DNA from: Dactylonectria macrodidyma
Taxonomy: Eukaryota; Ascomycota; Sordariomycetes; Hypocreales; Nectriaceae
Reading direction: 5' to 3'
Assembly (NCBI GenBank): GCA_020744425.1
Contig: JAGMUV010000036.1
Span: forward strand, 186,001-250,000
DNA: 64,000 nt
This document shows positions 51,109 through 64,000 of the stretch, one piece after another; the first letter of the stretch is position 1, and every line of letters begins with the position of its first letter. A program made the translations under genes and the position numbers. The notes under the pieces were generated by a model that searched no databases, was not told the origin of the DNA, and saw nothing but the letters and a program-made list of their open reading frames with translations.

Positions 51109-52194
51109 TTACTATTAAAACCACTATTCAGACTTTTATTTCTACACTACTATATTTCTACATTATATATTTATATTACTTAAACTATCTTAAGATAAAG
51201 GATTTAATTAATTAATTAACCTAATTACAAATAGACTCTTATCCCTCTTCCTTTAGAACTAACCTTCTTTTACTAAATCCTTTAACTATTTTAATAAAAT
51301 TCCCCTAATTTCTAATATATTAGTTATTTAATATATTAATAATAGCTATATTACTTATAACTTATATTATCTACCCTTTATTAATATTAGCTAATAATTT
51401 AAAGAATACTATTTCTTCTAAAGATATTTTAAATATTAGCTTTACTATTTATTACCTTAAGTATTATTTATTTTTAATCTAGTTCTTAAATCCTTAGTTA
51501 CTTTTAAAGAGGCATAGTCTTAAGGATACTTTAATCTTAAAGATCGCTAAGACGATTTACTTACTATTAGAGAGTTACTAAGTTTTAATAATTCTAGTTT
51601 TTTTAAGACTATATTTTATTATAATAGTCTCTAGTTTATTAAGGGCTTTTATATTCTTATTAAGTTTAGTATTTAAATTATATATAAAGAGAGTGTAGTA
51701 ACTATTAAAACCTGAATTATTAAGAGTATAGAGTGGATTATACTAAATGTTTATTATAGTATTTATTATAGGTTAGTTAGATTATAAAGAGCTTAAAAAT
51801 AATGCTGATCGTTAATAAGTTAGTTTTAAATCAGTTAAATTATAAAGAGCTGAATTGTGACTTAGAACTGCGATAAGGTAACTGGGAATGCGATGAATAC
51901 AGAGCTCTTATGGGGCTTTTATCGTATCATAATTTGCCTTCTGACATCTAGCTTTTCTATCTAGCTTTTCTATCTAGCTTTTCTAGTTACTTAATGTATC
52001 TTAAAGGGTTAAATAGGATAGTAAGGCTTATACTTTAATATAATAAAAACTCTAGTTATTCTGAGTTACTATTACCTTAGGCTTAGGTTTTGGGCCTTTA
52101 TACTATTATTTACTATTAGTTTTTTTCTTTTTTACTATTTAATCTCTGGCCTCTCTCTAAGTGTGCATTACTAAGGACTATAACCTTAATAAAA
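51109..52194 (+). repeat. RIP-decayed ~1.2-kb repeat, plus copy
   Basis: From TACTATTAAAACCACTATTC to GGACTATAACCTTAATA. The part after about 51780 is less AT-rich, for example CTAGCTTTTCTATCTAGCTT and CTCTGGCCTCTCTCTAAG. Boundaries are approximate. Confidence 0.65.
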
Positions 52195-53691
52195 GAATTA
52201 ATATATTAGTAATTAAAAGATTTATTAATGATACAGCTATTAATATATTTAGTTAATTAGAAATATATATAAAGTAAGAGTTTTATAAATAATGGAAGAA
52301 TTATAAATAGTATTATTATAAGCTCCTTTTACTCTTTATAAGTAAGGCCTTAAAAAAGTGAAAAGTTAAGCCTCTTCTTCTTAGAAAAAAAGTAATATTT
52401 TAATTTTTAAGAATTAAATAAGAGCTTTAAAAACTAAAGTATATATATAGAGAGTAACTTTATTAAATATATTATACTAATTTAAAGGTTATTAAGCTTA
52501 GTAATTATAGCCTTATATTTATAAGAATAAGTAATCTTATAGTAGTTTTAATTATTATCATTATAAGTATACTTATCATTTTAAATAATAAAGAATAAAT
52601 ATAAAAAAAACTATATTTTAATATATTAATTAACTTTAATTACCTTTATTATTATATTTAATAGACTTAAGGCTTTAAATATTAAATGAGTTTAACTAAG
52701 TTTTATAAATTATATATTAAGGATTATAATATAAAAATAGAATTTATAAATAGAAGATTAACACTTATTTTAATAAAGTATAAATTATTAAAAATAAATA
52801 AATTGTTTCATTAAAATTAAATAGCCTTAAGGCTATTATTACTCAGTATAAATAATATAAAGAGTTTAATATTTATGTTATTATATTATTTAAAATAAAT
52901 TTATATAGTCTATTAAAAATAAAAGTAAAGTTAATTTAAATAATTTAAAAATATAAATAGCTTATTCTTTATATAGCCTTTTTTTAATAAAAAAGATATA
53001 TTAATTATAAAGAATATTATTATTATTTATGTTTAAATTAACATTTAAGCTTTTTTAAAATTATTAATATATTTTATATTATATTTTTTATAATATTAAT
53101 TTTAATCAGTTCATTCACTTTCTTAAATATATAGTTTACTTTAAGTAATTAAAATTAATTATAATACATTTTAAAGTATTAAAAGTAAATATACTATTTA
53201 ATATTATATTTAAAATAATAAGTCATTTATTTAAAAAATGTAAATATATTAGTCTTTTCTTAAACCATTTAATAAAGGCTTTAACTATTATTATTTAAAG
53301 TTTTTTAAAGAGAATATAGTCTAGATTATTAAATTAGAAAATAATTAATAATAAAGTATTAATATTCTTTTATTTAATTAGGATTATAAATATAAATTTA
53401 ATATTAAATAAAGTTATTTTCTTTATTATTTCTTTTTTAATCTTAATTAAATTAGCTTATATTACCATATTAATTAAAAAGTTGTTTATTATGAAGGTTT
53501 ATAAATTTAATATTATAACAAAAATATTAACTTTTTTTAAATAAAATAAGTTAATTAGTAAAATATAATTTAATATTTAATAACTTTATTTAATATTATT
53601 AATTAGATACTTATTTAAAAAGAACTTATTATTATTATTATTATTATTTTATATAATATTATTTATAGTTAAATAAAGATTAAAAAGATTA

Positions 53692-54081
53692 ACGTACTTG
53701 ATAAGCGAGTGCCGCAGTGAGATTTTCATCTTAAATTACAATTTTAAGAAAATCCATAAAAATCTAAAATAAGCCTAAAATAGATAATATTTTTAACCTA
53801 GCTTATTTATAAAATATATTATATTTAAGAGTTCTTTTAGATTTTATATATTTATAGCGCTAGCAGTGTAAAATTCGCACTATTTATTTTACTATTTTTA
53901 TTTATAACTAGTTTAGTAAATGTTTAAAAAGTCTAGAAAAAATGCTAGCTTCTTAACCTTTTAATTAAATATTTAAAATTAATCTCCTAAAAATCTTAAA
54001 GCTATATAGCTATTTTAGAAAGTTTAAGATTTAGAGTTTTAAGTATACAGTATAGGTGCGGCGCTCGCTTATTAAGTACGT
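53692..54081 (+). mobile_element. MITE 6 of the TA-flanked family
   Basis: 390 bp, ends ACGTACTTGATAAGC and inverse of ACGTACTTAATAAGC, TA on both sides. Only one subterminal unit (GAGTGCCGC / GAGCGCCGC) is clear at each end, and the element is shorter than its relatives. Confidence 0.88.
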
Positions 54082-54225
54082 TATAAATACTTAAAAAGAA
54101 TAGAAATTAATATATAAAAGTTTAAAAGTATATATATATTAAGATTATAGTCCTTAATAACACATACTTAAAAAGGGGCTAGAGGTTAAATAGTTTTAAA
54201 AACTATATATATAGCTAATAATCAC

Positions 54226-55382
54226 TATTAAAACCGCTATTGGGACTTTTGTTTTTATACTACTGCGTTTCTATATAGCTATATATATTTGCATTACTTA
54301 AGTTATCTTATAATAAAAGACTTAATTAATTAGTCAACTTAGTTATAAATAGACTCTTATCCCTCCTTCCTTATAAAACCTTCCTCTGCTAAATCCTTTC
54401 ACCTATTGCAGTTAATATTAAAAGCGACCGGTCTATATAATTACAGTATTAAACTGATTTTATACACTAACTAGAACTAAGCAGTAGGATTCCCTTAGTT
54501 TCTAATATAATTATCACTCCTCTAGGTGCATATTAATTAGTATAATATTAGCCTATAACTATATAATTTATATATTATAGCTCTTTACATTATTAAAAAA
54601 AGCATTATTAATAATTATTATTTCTTTTTATTTCTTCTTTTAAACTAATTCTTTTAATAAGACTTATTCCATTTTAATCTATTAAATTATATCCTTATTT
54701 AATAAGGCTTATAAGAACAGGTTCTTTTTAAAGATATAATAATTAAAGATTATTAATTAAATAAGTTTTTTATAATTAGGCTAATTAAACTTAGCTTTTA
54801 TTATATATTTTAAGCTAAATAAGTAAAATGCTTTTTATAGTGTAGAAAGTAAGCTTTAATCTTTTTTAATTCTTTAGTTAATATATATATAAAATAATTC
54901 TTATATATTAATATTAGTATGGGTCTATTAGGCTATTATATAATATATTATATATATATTATATTATTTATTTAGTTAGAAGGGGTTATTACAAGTTAGT
55001 TATACTATAAGTAAGTAATTAAGGTATAATAATTATAAAATAATAATTGAATTATAATTTAGAATTATAATAAAATAATTTAAAATATAATAAACTCTTA
55101 TAAGGCTTTTATTATATAATGATTTTACTTTTTAATATTTTACTTTTTTATTTAGCTTTCTAATCTAGCTTTTCTAACTGCTTAATATATTTTAAATAGT
55201 TAAATAAGATAGTAAGGCTTATATATTAATATAGTAGAAACTCTAATTATTTTAAATTACTATTACTTTAGGCTTAGGTTTTAGGCCTTTATACTATTAT
55301 TATTATTAATTATATTTTTTTTTAACTATTTAACCTCTAGCCTCTTTCTAAGTATGCACTACTAAGGACAATAACTTTAATA
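54226..55382 (+). repeat. RIP-decayed ~1.2-kb repeat, plus copy
   Basis: Starts CACTATTAAAACCGCTATTG and ends CAATAACTTTAATA, directly abutting an inverted copy at 55383. Boundaries are approximate. Confidence 0.6.
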
Positions 55383-56468
55383 TAGCTAATAATAAATAAT
55401 ACTATAAAGGCTTAAAACCTAAGTTTAAGGCAATAGTAATTTAGAATAACTAGAGTTTTTACTATATTAAAGTACAAGCCTTACTATTCTATTTAACCTT
55501 TTAAGATATATTAAAGAACTAGAAAAGCTAGATAGAAAAGCTAAATAGAAAAGCTAAATAAAAAAGCTAAATATTAAAAAGTAAAATTATTATATAATAA
55601 AAGCTCTATAAAAGTTTATTATATTCTAATTTACTTTATTATAATTCTAAATTATAATTTAGTTTATTAAAAACTAACTTATTAAACATTAGTATTATTT
55701 TTAAGCTTTTTATAATTTAATTAATTTATAATAAATATTATAATAAATATTTAATATAATATACATTATATTTTTAATAATTTTAATTTTAATTATTATA
55801 TTCTTTTTATATATAGTTTAAATATTAAATTTAATAAGAATATAAAAACCTTTAATAAACTAAAGACTATAATAATAGATTATAATTTTAAAAAAATTAG
55901 AATTATTAAAACTTAATAACTTTTTAATAATAAGTAAATTATTTTAATAATCTTTAAGACTAAAGTATTCTTAAGATTATACTTCTTTAAAAATAATTAA
56001 TAATTTGAAAATTAGATTAAAAATAAATAATATTTTTTTAAAGTAATTAATAATAAAGTTAATAATTAAAATATCGTTAGAAAAAATAATATTTTTTAAA
56101 TTATTAGTTAATATTAATAAAAGGTAGATATAAGTTATAAATAATAAAATTATTATTAATATATAAAAGGACTAATAGTTATTATTAATATTAATTATAA
56201 AGCTATTAGTATGCTTAGCTAGTTAGGAATATGAGTAGAGCAGGGGTTTTATAAATAATAGAAGGATATAATCAAGGGAGGTTTTACTAATGAGTTCCTA
56301 GTAATTAAAGGAGGAAGGATAAGAGTCTATTTATAACTAAGTTAATTGATTAATTAAGTCCTTCATTTTATAATAACTGAAGTAATATAAATATATAATT
56401 ATATAGAAATATAATAATGAGGAATGCAATAGTGTAGAAATAAAAGTCCGAATAGTGGTTTTAATAGT
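55383..56468 (-). repeat. RIP-decayed ~1.2-kb repeat, minus copy
   Basis: Head-to-head with the preceding copy. It ends AAGTCCGAATAGTGGTTTTA, the inverse of the plus-copy start. Its first roughly 70 bp are missing compared with 43621-45285. Confidence 0.6.
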
Positions 56469-57320
56469 ATAAAAGTATATATATTTTCTAATTTAATATG
56501 TAATATAAGATTTATAATCTTATAGTTTTATAATTATATATTAGAAAAGTCAGTAAGTTTTAGCTTTTTTAGTATATGCTTATTTAAATTTATAATTAGC
56601 TTAAAAAAACTAATAAATAAAAATATAAGTAAGAATTACTTTATCTTTTTAATATAATAAATTTTAATTTTAAAGAGTATTATATTAATTAAAGCTAACC
56701 TTAAGGAAGAAAATATACTAATTATTCTAAATTAAATTATAATTGAAAGCTATTTATTTAAATATTTAGAATTAGGATTATATAGTCTACTATTTTTAAA
56801 TTCCCTTTTACTCTATTTAAAACTTTATTTTCTTATATTCAAATAAATAAATTTACCTTATTATTATAAGTAAATTAATATTCTTTTTAATTATTTTAAA
56901 GAATAGTTATATTATAAATTACTATATTTAAATTAAAAACGAGAGTTAGATTATTATAGCTTAGAAAAACTTATAATTATATGAGTTTAAATAAAAGAAG
57001 CTAACTTAAGACTTACAACATTATTATAATAATAGCTGTATTATTTAATATTTTAATATATTTCTAGCTTTTATTTTAAAAATACATTATAATATTTAAT
57101 TATATAAAGAAGGATATAATTATATCTTTTTTATATATTTTAAATAATAATAAAAATAGTATTATGAATAAAATAAAAGTAATATTATTGGTTTTTTTAA
57201 AATAAATTATAAAAAAGTTTTAATAATATATAGATATTTAAAATAGATTTTATAAAATATTATATATATTATTTTTTAAAATTAAAATCTTTATTTAATA
57301 TTAAAATAATCTTAAGATTA

Positions 57321-58157
57321 ACGTGCATGATAAGCATGCCGGTCAAATAAGTATACCGGTCACACCTATTTTATACTTTAAATTGCAATTGTTAAAAAAT
57401 TCTTAAGAATCCGAACTAAACTTAAAATATCTAAAACTTGATATATAGGCTAATTATATAATAACTTAACGTACATGGTAAGCGAGTGCAACAGACAAGG
57501 GTACGCAACACTTGAACTTTTTACCTTAAAGTATAATTTTCAAAAAACTCTTAAAAATTAAATTTAAGCTAGAAATTACTAAAACCTAGGAATTATATTT
57601 ATTAAGTGAGAATATATAAGATATAAATTTCTAGAATTTTATATATGTTTATTTTTTAACTTATTAAGAAAAAGTCTATTCGCACTGTGTACTTTATTAT
57701 ATCTAACTTAATAAGCTATTTAAAATTATAAAAAAAAATATATTTACTATATTAAGATATATAAAGCTAGAAAAATAAAGCTTATATAAGTCTAATAATT
57801 TTATTACTGGTTTTAGTTTGTCTAGGGTAGGTTATTTTTTGCTGTACAGTGCACTGTTGCACTCGCTTGTTTGTTACACTCACTTATTATATACGTTAAA
57901 AACTTTTTATAAAATTTTACTTATTTTTTTGTATAAAATTAAGAAAAAACCTATTCGCACTGTGTATTTTCTTAATATATGTATAATAAGCTAATTAAAA
58001 ATTTAAGAAAAATACTATACTATTTTCTTTTTCTTTAATCTAAAAATGATTTTTTTATATGTTTAATAATTATATAGCCTGTTTTAAAAATCTGCTTTTA
58101 GCTGTATAGTATGAGTGTCTAGCAAGCTTGTTTGACCAGCATACTTACTATATACGT
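57321..58157 (+). mobile_element. MITE 7 of the TA-flanked family, interrupted by MITE 8
   Basis: Ends ACGTGCATGATAAGC and inverse of ACGTATATAGTAAGT, TA outside. Without MITE 8 and one TA it is about 407 bp. The left units match MITE 1 (ATGCCGGTCA then AATAAGTATACCGGTCAC). Confidence 0.85.
57469..57896 (+). mobile_element. MITE 8 of the TA-flanked family, nested in MITE 7
   Basis: 428 bp, ends ACGTACATGGTAAGC and inverse of ACGTATATAATAAGT, TA on both sides (57467-57468, 57897-57898). The right end holds two units, GAGTG(T/C)AACA, separated by ACAAGC on the inverse strand. Confidence 0.88.
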
Positions 58158-61100
58158 TATTCTATTTAAATAATATATTTAATTAAGTTTATTATTTAAC
58201 TTTATATATATCAATTATATTGATTACTATTAAAACCACTATTCAGACTTTTATTTCTATATTACTATATTTCTATATAATTATATATTTATATTACTTG
58301 AAAATTAAAAGACTTAATTAATTAATTAACCTAATTATAAATAGACTCTTATCCTTCTTCTTTTAAACCTTCTTTTATTAAATCCTTTAACTATTTTACT
58401 AAGTAATAAGATTCCTTTAGCTTTTAAAATAATTATTATTCTTTTAACTATGTATTAATTAATATAATATTAATTTATAATTTATATAACTTATATATTA
58501 TAGTTCTTTAAATTATTAAAAAAAGTATTATTAACAGTTATTATTTCTTTCTATTTTTCTTTTTTTTATTAGACTAACTTTATAATTTAGATAAATATAG
58601 TATTATAAAAGGTATAACTAAGGCTAGGAAAGTTATTAAAAGTAGTCTAACTTATTAATTATTTATCTTAAAGAGTAATTATTATAAATAAGTCTTTATT
58701 TTAAAAGCAGTCTTTACTATAAGAAGATATTTAATACTATATATAGTCTTTATAGAAAATAACTTATAAGAATAGTAGTTTTAGAAGATTTCCTAGACTA
58801 AGCTCATAATTACTTTAAAAAAAGTAGCTAAAGAATATATTTTTATTTAAAATAAAAGCATTTAATTAATTATAATAATATTCTAAATAGTTTTATAAAT
58901 TATATCTTTCTATAATTCTAATTTAAAGCCTTCTTTTATTAAGTATAGATCTTTTATTTACTTCTTTATAATTTATAAGTTATATAATTACTTAATATTA
59001 ATATTTTTAATACTATTAAAACCACCATTCAGACTTTTATTTTTACACTACAGCATTTCTATATAATTATATATTTATATTAGTTAAGTTATCTTAAGAT
59101 AAAGGACTTAATTAATTAGTTAACCTAGTTATATATAGACTCTTATTCCTCTTGTTTTAAACCTTCCTCTATTAAATCCTTTAACTATTTTACTAAATAA
59201 TAAGATTTCCGTTATTTCTAATATATTATTCTTTTGGTTATACATTAATTAATTTAATAATAGTCTATAATTATATAATCTATGTATTATAGCTCTTTAG
59301 ATTATTAAAGACAAATAATTATTATTTCTTTTATTTCTTTTTTAAGCTAATTCTTTTAATAAGACTTATTCTATTTTAATTTATTAAGTCATATTCATAT
59401 TTAATAAGACTTATAAGAATAGGTTCTTTTAAAAAATATAGTCATTACAGATTATTAATTAAATAAGCTTTTTATAATTAGGCTAATTAAACTTAGTCTT
59501 TATTATATATTTTAAGGTAAATAAGTAAGATACTTTTTATAGTTTAAAAAATAGGCTTTAATCTTCTTTAATTCTATTAATTAGTATATATATAAAATAA
59601 TTCTTATATATTGGTATTAATAAGGGTCTATTGAGCTATTATATAATATACTATATATATATTATACTATTTATTTAGTTAAAAGGGATTATTTTAAAAG
59701 CTAAATATAAAAACTAAGTAGAAAAGCTAGATATTAAAAGGCTAAATCATTATATAATACAAGCCCTATAAGTGCTTTTATTACATTCTAAGCTCCTAGT
59801 TCTAACTTATACTCATATTATAATTTAACTCTTTATAATTCTAAGTATATTATAATCTAACTTATTAAAAACCTAACTCTTTATAATTTAATTAACTTAT
59901 AAGAAATACTATAATAAATACCTAATATAATATACTTTATATTTTTAATAATTATTATACTCTCCTCATAATTTAAATATTAAACTTCATAATAATATAA
60001 AAGCCTTTAATAATGTAAAGACTATAATAATATAGTTTTAGAGAAATTAGAAATATTAAAAGTTAATAATTCTCAAAGAGTAAATTATTTAAATATTCTT
60101 TAAATTATACCTTTTAAAAAAATAAGTAATAGTTTAAAAATTAAATTAAAAATAATACTTTTTAAAGTAATTAATAATAAAGTTAGTATTTAAAATATCT
60201 TTAAAAGAAATAATATTCTTTAAGTTATGAATTAAAATTAATAAAGGATAAAGAATATAAGTTATGTATAATATAGTTATTATTAATATATAAAAGGATT
60301 ATTAATTATATTAAAAACTAGGCGGTTCTTATTAGAATAGTAAAAGGATATAATAAAAGGAGGTTCTAAATTCTAAAAGAAAAAGGATAAGAGTCTGTTT
60401 ATAATTAAGTTATAATATAATAAAAGATTTAATGAATTAATTAACTTAATTATAAATAATTTCTTATTTTTAAAAAAATAAATATAACCTAGCTTTCTTT
60501 TATTTTAATATTGTAATTAATATTAAAAAAATTAAAAAAAAATTAAATTTAATTATTAATTTTTTAATTACTTATTAATAAAGGTTAAATTATATATTGC
60601 TTATATTTAAATAATATTGTTATAAATTAGAAGATTAAAAAACTCTCTTTTATTTAAAAAAGCTATTGTAATTATAACTTAGCTGTTAATTACTTTAAAT
60701 TATATCTTTTATGTTTAAGAAGAATCTTTATCTTTAAAAGGTTAATTTAAAAAAGACTTTTATTTTAAAGCTATCATTAATCTATAATTTAATAAATTTA
60801 AAATAAGGTTTAAATTATATAATTAATTAAGATGTAATACATTAAAGTTATTTTTATAAATATTAAATAATAAAATATATTAATTTATTTTAATTATACA
60901 TAATATATTAATTATCTAAAGATTTCAACTTAAATTCCTTAGAATTTCACGCTTATATTAATTAGCTTTCTTATTATAAATCACAATGAAGACTTTTAAT
61001 TAATAATTATATTTATAAATATTCTAATATATAAAAGTATATTCTAAGCTTATTATAATTCTAACTATTAGAGCATAGTAGTCTTTTTAAGCTTATGGAG

Positions 61101-61317
61101 AAGATAAATATCTTATACTTATAAGTTAATTCCCTCTTTATAATTTTAAATTATAATTTAACTTATAAAGAACTAAAATAAAGCCTAAAACTAAATAAAT
61201 AATATAATATACAAATAATATATTATATTAAAATTTAATGTTATTATTATTTTTATTAATATTAAAATATAAAAAAAATTGTTAAAATTTTTATTTAAAT
61301 TTTTATTTTTATATTAT

Positions 61318-62212
61318 TATTAAGGTTATACTCCTTAGTAGTGCTCACTCAGAAGGAGTCTAGAGGTTAAATAGTTAAAAAAAGCAATAACTAATAGTAA
61401 ATAATAATATAAGGGCCTAAACCTAAGCCTAAGGTAATAGTAATTCAAAATAACTAGAGTTTCTATTATATTAAAATACAAGCCTTACTATCCTATTCAA
61501 CCCTTTAAAATGCATTAATTAGAAAAGCTGGATAGAAAAGCTAAATATCAGAAAGCAAAATCATTATATAATAAAAGCCCTATAAGGGTTCATCATATTC
61601 CAAGCTTATTACAATTCTAACTCATACTCATATTACAATTTAACTCATTAGAAACTAACTTATTAAAAATCAGCATTATTTTCAAGCTCTTCATAATCTA
61701 ACTAACCTATAATAAATATTATAGTACACATTTAATATAATACACTCTACACTCTTAATAACTTAAGTTTTAATAACTACTATACTCTCTATATATAACC
61801 TAAATACTAAGCTTAATAATGATATAAAAACCCTTAAGAAGCTAAAGGCAATAATAATAGATTATAGTCTTAAAAAAACTAAGACTTAGTAACTCTCTAA
61901 TAGTAAGTAAATCGTTTTAATAATTTAAAAACTAAATTAGAAATAAAACTAGTAATTAAAATATCTTTAAAAGAAATAGTATTTTTTAAATTACTAACTA
62001 ATATTAATAAAAAGTAAATAGTAAAAGTTATAAGTAGTAATATAGCTATTATTAATATATAAAAAGACTAAAAATAATATTATAACTAAGTTAACTAATT
62101 AATTAAGTCCTTTATCTTATAACTTAAGTAATATAAATATATAACTATATAAAACGCAATAATAAGGAACACAATAGCGTAAAAACATAAGTCCAAACAG
62201 CGGTTTTAATAG
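61318..62212 (-). repeat. RIP-decayed ~1.2-kb repeat, minus copy
   Basis: From TTAAGGTTATACTCCTTAG to CCAAACAGCGGTTTTAATAG. It is less decayed than most (for example AAGGAGTCTAGAGGTTAAAT, CCTAAGCCTAAGGTAATAG). Boundaries are approximate. Confidence 0.65.
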
Positions 62213-62584
62213 CATTTTATATTATAAAATAAAATACTTAATTAATAATTAATATAAGGTTAGCTTATAACTTTATAACCTATATATTATAGTATATACT
62301 TTTTGAATTATTAATAAAAGTAATATTAATAGCTATTATTTTCTCTATTTTCTTCTTTTAAGCTAGTTTCTTTAATAAGACTTATTTTACTTATACTTTA
62401 AAATAAGAAATAGAAAATATAATAGTTAAAGGTTATTAATTGAATAAGCCTGTTATAATTTAACTAGCTAATTTTAATTTTTATTATATACTTTAAATTA
62501 AATAAAATGCTTTTTATACCTTAAGAGTTAGATTTTAATTTACTTTAATTTCTTATTTAGCTTATATATACAATTTTTATTCGC

Positions 62585-62996
62585 TGTTGAAACAGCTGTT
62601 CGGACTTGTGTTTCTGCGCTGCTGCGTTCCTCGTTGCCGCGTTTCTGTAAAGTCACGTGTTTGCATTGCTTGAGATGAGTTGAATTGCGATGTGACTGGA
62701 ATTGTAAAGAGGTCATTTGGCGAACCCTTACGGGGCTTTTATCGTATGACGATTTTGCCTTCTGACCTCTAGCTTTTCTGTCTAGCTTTTCCAGCTGCTT
62801 GACGCATCTTAAAGGGTTAAATAGGACAGCAAGGCTTGCACTCTGATGCAGTAGAAACTCTAGTTATTCTGAGTTGCTGTTGCCTTGGGCTTGGGTTTGG
62901 GCCTTTATACTGTTATTCACTATTGGCTTTTTTTTAAACTGTTTAACCTCTGGCCTCCCTCTGAGTGTGCGCTGCTAAGGACTATAACCTTAATAT
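62585..62996 (+). repeat. Least-decayed, internally deleted copy of the ~1.2-kb repeat
   Basis: It starts TGTTGAAACAGCTGTTCGGA and ends GGACTATAACCTTAATA. GC content is near normal (TTTCTGCGCTGCTGCG, CTCTGGCCTCCCTCTGAG), with the middle part of about 0.8 kb missing. Against it, the other copies differ mainly by C to T and G to A, which makes it a good stand-in for the unmutated ancestor. The TG...(C/T)A ends suggest an LTR. Outer boundaries are approximate. Confidence 0.65.
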
Positions 62997-64000
62997 AATT
63001 TTTATATTTAAAATATTAATAATAGCTTATTAAATTATGATATAATAATATATATTATATGTATAATATTATTTATTTATATCTAATAGTTTATTATAAG
63101 TTAGGTATTATAAAGAGGTAATTTAAAAATAATCTTAATTTTTAATAAGTTAATTTTTAACAAATGAAATTACGATTTAGAATTATAAAGAGTTAGAACT
63201 AAAATAAGCTTAGAATATAATGAAGTGAAGCCTATATATAGCTTTTATTCTTTAATGACTTTACACTCTAATATCTAGCCTTTTTAGCTATTTAATATAT
63301 CTTATAAAGTTAATTAAAATAATTAAACTTATATCTTAAGTATTATGTTTTTATATTATTTTTTTATTTTTTATTTTTTAATCTCTAGCTTCTTTTTAAA
63401 TATATATTACTAAGGTATATAACTTTAATAAAAATAATTATATATATATATATATAAATTAAATAAAACATTAAAAAATTAAAATTTAATTTTTAAATAA
63501 TAAATAATATTTTATTTATTTAATATAAAAATATAATAAAATTTAAAAACTAGTTTAATTATAAAAAGCTTAGTTAATTAATTCTTTTTAATTATTATAT
63601 TTTTAAAAAACTTTTTTAACTAATACTAAATAAAAATGTAATTTTAATACATTAAAATAAAGTAATTTTATTAAAGAAATTACCTTAAACGAAAACAATA
63701 AAAGAAATAAGTATTAATATTACTTTTTTATAATTTAAAAAGTATTCATTATAGTGATTTTCTTTTAAAGTTAGAGTCCTTAGTAATATATATTTAAAAG
63801 GAAGTTAAATATTAAATAATTAAAAACAATAATAATAAATAATAATATAAAAAAGCCTAAATCTTAACTTTAAATTAATAATAATTTAAAATAATTAGAG
63901 TTTTTATTATATTAAAATATAAGCCTTGTCTTTTTAATTAACTCTTTAATATATATTAAATAGCTAAAAAAGCTAGATAAAAATGCTAAATATTAAAAGG

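Larger units (their letters stand above)
41702..64000. other. Large AT-rich, RIP-like block without protein genes
   Basis: About 22 kb made almost wholly of A and T, with reading frames destroyed in all six frames. It contains paralogous repeats in both orientations, related to one another by C-T and G-A changes, plus MITEs and two or three less AT-rich islands. Long stretches with nothing identifiable include 47205-47925, 52200-53690, 56470-57318 and 60420-61317. Confidence 0.85.

Overview
This window reads as a gene-poor, transposon-dense segment of a filamentous ascomycete genome (Pezizomycotina; genus not determinable from sequence alone). The reasons are short introns of about 60 bp with GTNNGT...CTAA(C/T)...AG signals, the types of fungal transposons present (a Hop-like Mutator element, pogo/Fot1, hAT, piggyBac, a Tad-like LINE, Helitron, Copia and a chromodomain Gypsy), and a pervasive signature that looks like repeat-induced point mutation (RIP): CAA/CAG/CGA codons turned into stops, and about 22 kb of extremely AT-rich decayed repeats.

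Layout. 1-654: C-terminal end of a hAT transposase. 1072-1896 (-): an unrecognised membrane-anchored protein gene. 3545-3737: a solo LTR of the Gypsy family found intact further on. 4178-8647: a complete Mutator-like element with 93-bp perfect terminal inverted repeats (TIRs), a 9-bp target duplication, an 837-aa transposase and a second, opposite-strand ORF carrying one in-frame stop. 8769-11624: a host-type reading frame cut in two by a pogo/Fot1 element (9287-11225); the frame resumes exactly after the TA duplication. 11930-14917: a decayed hAT element. 16024-17772 (-): an intact two-exon HNH-nuclease-domain gene, the best candidate for a functioning cellular gene here.

18667-34579 is a stack of nested or recombined elements. 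A 5'-truncated piggyBac frame runs into one LTR of element A (20006-20147). Inside A lie minisatellites and a Copia gag-pol with one stop and one frameshift. The other LTR of A (26494-26627 plus 32153-32159) was split by an apparently intact Tad-like LINE (26628-32139, 13-bp target duplication). A 5'-truncated, stop-ridden Helitron helicase follows directly (32160-34579). Element A has no target duplication and different transposons on its two sides, which suggests that recombination between two copies joined two loci.

34892-64000 is AT-rich. It holds eight copies of a roughly 430-bp TA-flanked MITE family, one of which carries a pristine Gypsy chromovirus (35402-41696, identical LTRs, 5-bp duplication, apparent self-priming PBS), and many copies, in both orientations, of a RIP-decayed repeat of about 1.2 kb. 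No protein gene is supported after 41450. The most interesting signals are the MITE ends (a constant cleavage-end motif joined to subfamily-specific tandem units), the Mutator passenger ORF, the pogo-split gene and the recombinant flanks of element A.
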